NCBI GenBank assembly: GCA_023142645.1
Contig: JAGLJE010000110.1
Location: 1-5,821 of the forward strand
Reading direction: 5' to 3'
From: Candidatus Altimarinota bacterium
Lineage (GTDB): Bacteria > Patescibacteriota > Gracilibacteria > JAHISY01
Length of the DNA: 5,821 nt
Shown here one piece after another: positions 1-4,642 of the stretch. The translations under genes were made by a program, and so were the position numbers. The notes beneath the pieces were generated by a model. The model did not search any database. It saw nothing but the letters and a program-made list of their open reading frames with translations, and was not told the DNA's origin. Position 1 is the first letter of the stretch. Every line of letters starts with the position of its first letter.

Positions 1-684
1 CACGCGCGCAAGCGCGGAAGAAACTCCGGTTTTAGTGGGAATAATCGAAGGAATGAAACTCCGCGAGCGGCGGAGATCAGCAGCGGAATTGTCTAGAATG
101 TTTTGATTGCCCGTCACGGAATGAATAGTGGAAAGTTGCGCACGGCGAATACCGAAATTTTCGTGAAGAACTTTTGCGAGCGGCGCAAGACAATTCGTTG
201 TGCAGCTTGCGTTCGAGAGAATTTTCGAATTTGAATCGTACTCGGAATCATTCACCCCTATTACGAAAGTCGGAATACGAATGTCGTTGCACGGCGCAGT
301 AACTAGAACTTTTTTCGCGCCAGCGGAGAGGTGCATCTCCGCGCGCGTGTAATCAACCAACCTACCCGTCGCTTCAATGACCACATCTATTTTCAAATCA
401 TCCCACCGAAAATCTTCGCCCGGTACTCCCTCGAAAATTTTAATTTTACTCTCATCAACTTTCAGTAAATCTTCGTCCACCGAAATTTTATTCTCGAGAA
501 TCCCGTAAATCGAGTCATACTTCAGAAGATGCGCGTGCGTCGCTGCATCACTGCGGGAATTAATCGCAACTAGTTCAATGTCGTTTGAATCCAAAATCTG
601 CCGATGGAAGCATCGCCCAATCCGACCATAACCGTTGATTGCAACTTTAATTTTCGGATTTCGTGAAAGATAAGTTTTCTTCAT
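1..684 (-). CDS. gap: Glyceraldehyde-3-phosphate dehydrogenase, 3' part cut off by the window edge
   Basis: This cytoplasmic enzyme interconverts glyceraldehyde-3-phosphate and 1,3-bisphosphoglycerate using NAD(P). The 228 visible residues (families usually have about 335) begin with a short extension and the Rossmann motif INGYGRIGR (residues 16-24). The catalytic motif SNASCTTNCLAP follows, with Cys161 as nucleophile, then TIHS with the catalytic His188, and DLRRSR plus IIPTKTG (203-220). The ATG at 684 is chosen because an in-frame TAA lies 15 bases upstream and a -10 box sits just before it; there is no Shine-Dalgarno site. The positions that set coenzyme choice are altered: VAIN is followed by Ser43 where NAD enzymes have Asp, and the usual Asp-Leu-Pro is Asp198-Asn199-Ser200. 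NADP or dual use is therefore inferred, as in GapB-type enzymes. The Tyr of the usual HSYT is Val190. Family assignment is certain; coenzyme use is not. Confidence 0.97.
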   Translation of the reverse strand, partial: MKKTYLSRNPKIKVAINGYGRIGRCFHRQILDSNDIELVAINSRSDAATHAHLLKYDSIYGILENKISVDEDLLKVDESKIKIFEGVPGEDFRWDDLKIDVVIEATGRLVDYTRAEMHLSAGAKKVLVTAPCNDIRIPTFVIGVNDSEYDSNSKILSNASCTTNCLAPLAKVLHENFGIRRAQLSTIHSVTGNQNILDNSAADLRRSRSFIPSIIPTKTGVSSALARV

Positions 685-693
685 CGTGGTGGG

Positions 694-702
694 ATTTTAG
701 CA
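694..702 (-). promoter_or_regulatory. Extended -10 promoter element of the GAPDH gene
   Basis: Read on the minus strand, this is TG-C-TAAAAT, an extended -10 box, ending 9 bases before the GAPDH ATG. Transcription starting the usual 6-9 bases after the box would give a leader of 0-3 bases, so the mRNA is probably leaderless. No good -35 hexamer is visible at 17 bases, which fits an extended -10 promoter. The same TGnTAAAAT form precedes the transketolase gene. Confidence 0.55.
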
Positions 703-764
703 AAACAAATGAAATGCTAAAATTAAAAGGAATTTTTACTTCTTACTTTTTAATTATTACTTTG

Positions 765-1115
765 ATGAAGGATTGTCCTGCTTGCGACGAAAAAATCAAA
801 GACGATGCTCTGAAATGTAAATTCTGCGGTGCTGATTTAAATTTGCAGAAATGTCCATGGTGCGCAGAACTGATTGAAAAAAATGCAAAAAAATGCCGCC
901 ACTGCAAAACCTTTTTGACGAAAATCCATTGCGACGGTTGCGGCGACGCGGTAGAGATTTCAGAAATGCGTTGCGGCAACTGCGTGGAAAAAATGATGGA
1001 AATCGAGGTAGCAAAGCAAACCGAAGCAATAAAAAAATCAATGGATCTGAAAAATTGGCTGATCCTCGCAATCCTCGTCGCTCTCGGCGCGTTCGCGCTT
1101 TCTCAGATTTTTTAA
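765..1115 (+). CDS. Triple zinc-ribbon protein with a C-terminal membrane anchor
   Basis: A 116-residue protein of unknown role. Three evenly spaced treble-clef/zinc-ribbon units are visible, each with two CxxC pairs: Cys4/7 with 18/21, Cys30/33 with 44/47, and Cys56/59 with 70/73. Each could bind one Zn. A short charged helix follows (about 75-93), then one hydrophobic segment at 98-115 (WLILAILVALGAFALSQIF), so the protein is probably tail-anchored with the ribbons in the cytoplasm. The start is placed at the ATG at 765, because MKDCPACDEKI is a typical beginning for this family. An in-frame ATG at 663 would overlap the divergent GAPDH gene and add a hydrophobic stretch with no family support. 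No Shine-Dalgarno site is present; an AT-rich TTTAATTAT (749-757) just upstream could be the -10 region. It converges with a second, unrelated zinc-ribbon gene across a shared terminator. Confidence 0.85.
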   Translation: MKDCPACDEKIKDDALKCKFCGADLNLQKCPWCAELIEKNAKKCRHCKTFLTKIHCDGCGDAVEISEMRCGNCVEKMMEIEVAKQTEAIKKSMDLKNWLILAILVALGAFALSQIF

Positions 1116-1145
1116 AAAAACACCCCGATTACTCGAGGTGTTTTT
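1116..1145. terminator. Bidirectional hairpin terminator between convergent genes
   Basis: AAAAACACC pairs with GGTGTTTTT, and an inner CGA/TCG pair (after one C-A mismatch) closes a TTAC loop. It starts right after the stop codon of the triple zinc-ribbon gene (TAA at 1113-1115) and ends 25 bases before the stop of the opposing gene. Read on the minus strand, the stem runs into seven T residues; on the plus strand into five. It can therefore serve both genes, probably better for the minus one. Confidence 0.8.
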
Positions 1146-1170
1146 GAAGTATTCGGTGAATTCCGAATTA

Positions 1171-1587
1171 CTATTGTTTCTGCGCCTCGAAACACTCACG
1201 GCAGTAAACCGGTCTGTCGCCGCTCGGTACGAAAGGCACCTCAGTTTCTTTTCCACAGCCTGCACATGTCACTTTCGTGAACTGCCGACCAGCGGCCTTT
1301 TTGGCTGCACGACAATCCTGGCAGCGTTTTGGAGGAGTGAAACCTTTCTCCTCGTAAAACTCCTGCTCTCCGGCAGTGAAGGTGAAGTCTTTTCCGCACT
1401 CTTCACAATTTAGAGTTTTGTCGCCTTCAGAAGCTTGAGCTTCTTCAGCGGCAGGTTGCTCCTCTTTTTCCTGAGAAGCGACTTCTTCCGTTGACTCCTC
1501 TTTTTTAGGAGCTTCCGGTTGTTGCGCCTCGTCAGTGGACGCATCCGCGGCATCATCCGCGGGAGGTGTTGTCTGATCGTCAGACAT
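1171..1587 (-). CDS. Zinc-ribbon protein with acidic disordered N-terminus and CxxC-x17-CxxC domain
   Basis: A 138-residue protein of unknown function. Residues 1-56 are rich in Glu, Ala, Asp, Gln and Pro and look disordered. Two zinc ribbons follow. The first (57-96) has Cys61/64 and Cys89/92 around FTFTAGEQEFYEEKGF and matches the probable zinc-ribbon family written zf-trcl. The second (104-133) has Cys108/111 and Cys129/132 with exactly 17 residues between the pairs and the VPF.PSGDRPVYCRECF consensus of the CxxC-x17-CxxC family. Such pairs are frequent in CPR genomes; binding of nucleic acid or ribosomes has been supposed but nothing here proves it. I chose the ATG at 1587 over upstream in-frame codons (frame open to 1701) because MSDDQ begins the low-complexity acidic region and the upstream residues are basic/hydrophobic and unlike the family. 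No Shine-Dalgarno site lies at a proper distance. A small inverted repeat (AAAGG/CCTTT, 1591-1610) lies just before the start. Confidence 0.88.
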   Translation of the reverse strand: MSDDQTTPPADDAADASTDEAQQPEAPKKEESTEEVASQEKEEQPAAEEAQASEGDKTLNCEECGKDFTFTAGEQEFYEEKGFTPPKRCQDCRAAKKAAGRQFTKVTCAGCGKETEVPFVPSGDRPVYCRECFEAQKQ

Positions 1588-1659
1588 TTTAAAGGGGGTT
1601 AAAAACCTTTCCGTTGAAATGGTTGCGGAAAGAATTAACCCTCCTTGAACCGATTTTCC

Positions 1660-1677
1660 CGAAAAGTTCGAAAAGTT
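1660..1677. repeat. Tandem 9-bp direct repeat in divergent promoter region
   Basis: CGAAAAGTT occurs twice back to back, in the 155-bp gap between the minus-strand zinc-ribbon gene and transketolase. It lies 73-90 bases upstream of the zinc-ribbon start and 32-49 bases upstream of the transketolase -35 region. It could be a regulator site, but A/T-rich short repeats also arise by chance. Confidence 0.4.
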
Positions 1678-1708
1678 TAGCTTTTTTTGGTGGAAATGCA
1701 AATCTTTT

Positions 1709-1735
1709 TTGAAAAATTTTTGAAGGTGTTAAAAT
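1709..1735 (+). promoter_or_regulatory. Promoter of the transketolase subunit gene
   Basis: TTGAAA (1709-1714) is a -35-like hexamer, and TG-T-TAAAAT (1727-1735) is an extended -10 box, with a somewhat short 15-base spacer. Only seven bases (CCGAAAC) separate the -10 box from the ATG at 1743, so transcription should begin at or next to the start codon. The GAAGG at 1722-1726 lies 16 bases before the ATG, too far for a Shine-Dalgarno site, and would not be in the mRNA. Confidence 0.6.
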
Positions 1736-1742
1736 CCGAAAC

Positions 1743-2675
1743 ATGAGCGAACAAAAATCAACGCGCGAGGGTTTCGGTGACGGGCTGCTCGACATCGCGA
1801 AAAAAAATCCTGATGTGGTCGTAGTCGATGCTGATCTACGGCACTCAGTGCAAACATTAAAATTTGCGGAAAAATATCCGAGGCGTGCGTGGAATGTCGG
1901 CATCGCGGAGCAGAATTTGATTGGTGTGGCTGCCGGTCTCGCCCGCGGCGGAAAGATCCCGTTCGCGGCAAGTTTTGCAGTTTTCGCGACAGGACTGACT
2001 TACAACCAAATCCGACAGTCTGTTTGCTATTCAAAAAATAATGTAAAAATCGTGGGCAGTCATGCAGGAATTTTGACAGGCGAAGATGGTGCGACTCACC
2101 AAGCTCTCGAAGATTTGAATCTAATGCGCGGATTACCGGGAATGCGGATTTACTGTCCCGCCGATTATTTCGAGGCGCGAGCGATGGTAGCAAAAATTGC
2201 GGTCGAAGAATCAGCATGCTACCTTCGTCTCGGTCGGCAGAAAATTCCGACAATTTACGATTCAAATTTTCGCGCAAAGCTCGGACGAGTAGATATTTTG
2301 AAAAAAGGAAAAGACGGAATAATTTTCGCGATTGGAACAGAAGTGCCATTCGCAATTGAGGCGGCAGCGATTCTGAAAGCGCGTGGGAAGAATGTAGGAG
2401 TAGTGAATGCTTCTACTTTGAAACCGCTCGACACACGAACGATTCTCCCGCTGCTCCAAAAATTCAGAAAAGTTTTCACAGCGGAAGACCACTCGATCAT
2501 CGGCGGATTGGGAAGCGCAATCGCGGAGCTGGTCGCGGAAAATGGAGTAAGTTCGAAATTAACGCGAATCGGAATACGGGATGAATTCGGAGAAAGCGGA
2601 AAACCGGATGATTTACTGCGGAAATATAAGTTGGATGGAAAAGGAATCGCCGGACAGGTTTTGCGTAAATTATAA
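1743..2675 (+). CDS. Transketolase, C-terminal subunit
   Basis: With a separate N-terminal subunit, this would form a thiamine-diphosphate transketolase that moves two-carbon ketol units between pentose-phosphate sugars in the cytoplasm. The 310 residues match the C-terminal half of split transketolases: the pyrimidine-binding domain (about 5-170) followed by the transketolase C-terminal domain (about 185-305). Visible landmarks are GIAEQN with Glu56, which should activate the thiamine ring, FAVFATGLTYNQIR (78-91), GSHAGILTGEDGATHQALED (105-124, including His107 and His119), CPAD, YLRLGR, and IIGGLGSAIAE near the end. The GDG thiamine-pyrophosphate motif belongs to the other half and is absent, so this protein alone should be inactive. 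It is not a truncation: the length and both ends are normal for a C-terminal subunit. The N-terminal partner usually lies directly upstream, but here that place holds an opposite-strand zinc-ribbon gene. The start has a leaderless-type promoter. A DXS-like enzyme is less likely given the close fit to archaeal-type split transketolase. Confidence 0.94.
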   Translation: MSEQKSTREGFGDGLLDIAKKNPDVVVVDADLRHSVQTLKFAEKYPRRAWNVGIAEQNLIGVAAGLARGGKIPFAASFAVFATGLTYNQIRQSVCYSKNNVKIVGSHAGILTGEDGATHQALEDLNLMRGLPGMRIYCPADYFEARAMVAKIAVEESACYLRLGRQKIPTIYDSNFRAKLGRVDILKKGKDGIIFAIGTEVPFAIEAAAILKARGKNVGVVNASTLKPLDTRTILPLLQKFRKVFTAEDHSIIGGLGSAIAELVAENGVSSKLTRIGIRDEFGESGKPDDLLRKYKLDGKGIAGQVLRKL

Positions 2676-2676
2676 A

Positions 2677-2691
2677 AAGTATTGCATACTT
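2677..2691. repeat. Perfect 6-bp inverted repeat, operator-like
   Basis: AAGTAT-TGC-ATACTT is a perfect inverted repeat with a three-base centre, starting two bases after the transketolase stop codon and 62 bases before the next start. Its AT-rich stem and lack of a following T-run make it a poor intrinsic terminator. It resembles a protein-binding site for the downstream gene, which is inference. Confidence 0.45.
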
Positions 2692-2740
2692 ATCTCCGTG
2701 AAGCTTGTCCTCGTGAAAATGGGAACGGGGATTGAAAATT

Positions 2741-2746
2741 GATAAT
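2741..2746 (+). promoter_or_regulatory. Probable -10 box of the membrane-anchored protein gene
   Basis: GATAAT matches TATAAT at five of six positions and ends seven bases before the ATG at 2754, the same spacing as at the transketolase gene. No convincing -35 hexamer is seen at 17 bases. The spacing again suggests a leaderless mRNA, and would separate this gene from transketolase transcription. Confidence 0.4.
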
Positions 2747-2753
2747 TAACGAG

Positions 2754-3344
2754 ATGTTTTTTCAAAAAAGAAAACGAAAAACTAGATTCACTTTTGGACT
2801 CGTCTGTCTCGCGTTTTTCGTGGTAACGAGCATTTATGTACTCGTGAAACTTGATGCAAGTTTGAATCGTCCGCGCGCGAAACTGATTGCTCACGAGGAA
2901 AAAATTGAAAGCCACTTTGCCTCCCCCACCACTTCAGCTTCTTCTATCAATCCTGACAAAGAGATCATAATCGAAATTGATGAGCAGATGTGGCGAAATG
3001 CGGAGGCTGCATTACGGAAATATTTCAAGGAAATCAACGCGGGAAATTACGCAAAAGCCACTGCAATCCGTACTCGCGAATTTTTAGTAGGAAGCGTGAA
3101 GGCATACACAGCTAGGCTGCATGAATCAATGGAAAATGAAATTTCGGGGGAGATTGAGATTTCGGATCTTGAGAGAGTGGAATTAAAAAGCAAACTCACC
3201 ACGAAAGTTTTCCGTTTTCGGAAATCAGCGGTATGGACATTCGATCGAAAAATTCACAGCGAGCTAAAAAAGGCTTTCTTGGTTTTGAGAAATGGCGAGT
3301 GGAAGATTGACTACTTCGAGATAGAAAAAAAATCTAGTTTTTAA
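2754..3344 (+). CDS. Membrane-anchored protein with probable NTF2-like outer domain
   Basis: I do not recognise a named gene. The 196 residues start with a basic stretch (KRKRKTR, 5-11) and one transmembrane segment at about 14-31 (FGLVCLAFFVVTSIYVLV), so the rest should lie outside the membrane. After a Ser/Thr/Pro-containing linker (about 54-67) comes a domain of about 120 residues that begins with an amphipathic helix (AEAALRKYFKEINAGNYAKATAI) and ends in NGEWKIDYFEI. That order, helix with 'G-Y-A-K-A' then strands closing in 'G-W-K-I', is the pattern of NTF2-like/DUF4878-type extracytoplasmic domains; this is a pattern match by eye. Cys18 does not sit in a proper lipobox, so it is not a lipoprotein. 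The ATG at 2754 is preferred over an in-frame TTG at 2739, because of the GATAAT box between them. Its stop overlaps the opposing glycosyltransferase gene by 11 bp. Confidence 0.78.
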   Translation: MFFQKRKRKTRFTFGLVCLAFFVVTSIYVLVKLDASLNRPRAKLIAHEEKIESHFASPTTSASSINPDKEIIIEIDEQMWRNAEAALRKYFKEINAGNYAKATAIRTREFLVGSVKAYTARLHESMENEISGEIEISDLERVELKSKLTTKVFRFRKSAVWTFDRKIHSELKKAFLVLRNGEWKIDYFEIEKKSSF

Positions 3345-4452
3345 TTTCCTCCAGCTTTTCTTCTGCAAAATCGAGAATCTGTTTTTTGAAGCGAGCCACA
3401 TCGAATCTTTCCGCGTTTTTCACGATTGACTTTTTCACCCACCGCTTCCGAATCGTGCGCTGCATAGCATCCGCAAGCGAAGAAACTGTTTGTTGATTGA
3501 AAAAAATTCCGGTTTGGTTCTGCCGAATTGTTTCAAGCGCACCCCCACCGCGAAACGCCACCACCGGTCGACCGGAAGCTTGTACCTCAACGGCGGTAAG
3601 TCCGAAATCTTCAACTTGCGGAAAAATAAGAGCGCGACATTCGGAATACATTTTTTGCAAAATCGGCTCTGAGACCTGTCCGAAAAATTTCACCGTCGGT
3701 CCAGCCATCGCTCGCAATTTTTCTTCCTCCGGACCGACCCCGACGATTCGAAGTTTCACCCCGAGAACATTCGCAGCCTGAATCGCAAGATCGAATCTTT
3801 TGTATGGAATCAGTCGCCCGACCGCGAGAAAATAATTTGCCGGCTTTTTTTCGGAGGGAATGAATTGCTTCGTCTCGACGGGCGGATGGATGACTTCGGA
3901 ATTACGCTGATAATATTTTTGAATCCGCTTCGCTACAAATTCGGAATTCGCGAGAAAATAATCGACACGATCAGCCGCCACGCGATCCCACATCCTCATC
4001 TTCATCAGTTGCCGCGGAATCATTTTTCGCGCAAGAAAATTGAAATTCTTTTCGTGGAGACGAAGATATTCGTGAGCACCGTCCCATAGCGCGCGGTTCG
4101 GATTGTGACAGTAACAAATATGAAGTGTCTCCGGTTTCGTGACGATTCCTTTTGAACAACCGGACGAACTGTCGGAAATCACGAGATCGAATTCGCCGAA
4201 ATCCCACGACTCAATCGCCGCCGGCATCATCGGGAAAAATAAGCGGTGATGTTTTTTGGCAAACGGAATTTTCTGAAGGTAGCTCGTCCGTACATCCACA
4301 TCAGAAAATTGCGGAAGATTTTCTTCGCGAAAAAAAGTGGTGAAAATCGGCGCGTCGGGAAACAACTCATGGAACGCAAGCAACACGCGCTCAGCCCCAC
4401 CGAAATCGGTGAGCCAGTCGTGGACAAAAGCAACTTTTAACTTAGAACTCAA
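3334..4452 (-). CDS. Glycosyltransferase family 4 (GT-B fold)
   Basis: A cytoplasmic or membrane-associated enzyme that likely adds a sugar from a nucleotide-sugar donor to a surface polysaccharide or lipid-linked glycan; donor and acceptor cannot be read from the sequence. The 372 residues have both GT-B halves. The N-terminal domain begins KVAFVHDWLTDFGGAERVL (6-24), with the Gly-Gly acceptor-side loop, and includes HICYCHNPNRALWD (111-124). The C-terminal domain has VGRLIPYKRFD (211-221, with Arg213 and Lys218 for the donor phosphates) and the EX7E motif Glu281-Glu289 in EDFGLTAVE, then ASGRPVVAFRGGGALETI. Length is normal for GT4. The start is a TTG at 4452; no ATG or GTG lies close to KVAFVHDWL and no Shine-Dalgarno site is seen, so the exact start is less sure. 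It stands alone rather than in a polysaccharide cluster. An eight-A run just past its stop (3325-3332, T-run on its own strand) may help termination. Confidence 0.93.
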   Translation of the reverse strand: MSSKLKVAFVHDWLTDFGGAERVLLAFHELFPDAPIFTTFFREENLPQFSDVDVRTSYLQKIPFAKKHHRLFFPMMPAAIESWDFGEFDLVISDSSSGCSKGIVTKPETLHICYCHNPNRALWDGAHEYLRLHEKNFNFLARKMIPRQLMKMRMWDRVAADRVDYFLANSEFVAKRIQKYYQRNSEVIHPPVETKQFIPSEKKPANYFLAVGRLIPYKRFDLAIQAANVLGVKLRIVGVGPEEEKLRAMAGPTVKFFGQVSEPILQKMYSECRALIFPQVEDFGLTAVEVQASGRPVVAFRGGGALETIRQNQTGIFFNQQTVSSLADAMQRTIRKRWVKKSIVKNAERFDVARFKKQILDFAEEKLEEIKN

Positions 4453-4474
4453 AACGGCAGAACTTAAAAAAAAA

Positions 4475-4637
4475 TTATTTAGAATTTAATTTCGTTTTAA
4501 GAATTATACTTGAAATCACTTTTATAATTTCAGTTAACTCGTTTTGAAATTTAGAAATAGTTGTTGAATCTACTAAACCTGCCTCGTCTAAAAGTTTCAA
4601 CCAATAATTTTATGTTATTCGTCCTGTGTTCTAAATT
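4475..4637 (-). pseudogene. Decayed C-terminal fragment of a four-helix-bundle (S23/IVS-type) protein
   Basis: The AT-rich gap between glycosyltransferase and homoserine dehydrogenase holds a 42-codon reading frame without a start codon (4603 down to the TAA at 4475-4477). It reads YWLKLLDEAGLVDSTTI, then ISKFQNELTEIIKVISSII and ends LKTKLNSK. This fits the last two helices of four-helix-bundle proteins of the 23S rRNA intervening-sequence/S23 family, which have YWL-LL-EAG-I and end in a helix with IKKIL-SII-KTK. In-frame codons upstream of Tyr-Trp stop at a TAA (4610-4612), but one base frame change continues it as RTNNIK (about 4608-4625). Full members have roughly 115-125 residues, so more than half is gone, and homoserine dehydrogenase begins its stop codon five bases further on. 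The likely reading is a remnant after deletion plus a frameshift. The match is by eye, without alignment. Confidence 0.68.
4503..4508 (-). promoter_or_regulatory. Candidate -10 box for the glycosyltransferase gene
   Basis: On the minus strand this is a perfect TATAAT, 50 bases before the glycosyltransferase TTG start and inside the four-helix-bundle remnant. The nearest -35-like hexamer (CTGAAA) is at a long 19-base spacing. Because the region is very AT-rich, a chance match is quite possible. Confidence 0.25.
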
Positions 4638-4642
4638 TTAAG

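Noticed and set aside
663..764. N-terminal extension of the triple zinc-ribbon protein from an ATG at 663
   Set aside because: It overlaps the start of the divergent GAPDH gene and its promoter, and the family begins directly with the first CxxC, as it does from the ATG at 765.
893..1147. Arg-rich open frames opposite or out of frame with the zinc-ribbon genes
   Set aside because: They are shadows of the real genes; composition is Arg/Asn-rich without any domain, and the real frames have clear Cys motifs.
1639..1646. Strong Shine-Dalgarno-like AAGGAGGG on the minus strand
   Set aside because: The ATG it might serve is over 50 bases away and no ATG, GTG or TTG follows at 5-10 bases, so it has no start codon to serve.
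1588..1701. 38-residue N-terminal extension of the minus-strand zinc-ribbon protein
   Set aside because: The frame is open by chance; composition is basic/hydrophobic and unlike the acidic tail that follows, and the region must also hold the promoters of two divergent genes.
2698..2742. Tiny reading frame from GTG (14 codons, MKLVLVKMGTGIEN) between transketolase and the next gene
   Set aside because: Too short to judge, no ribosome site or promoter of its own, and no recognisable leader-peptide feature such as a run of one regulatory amino acid.
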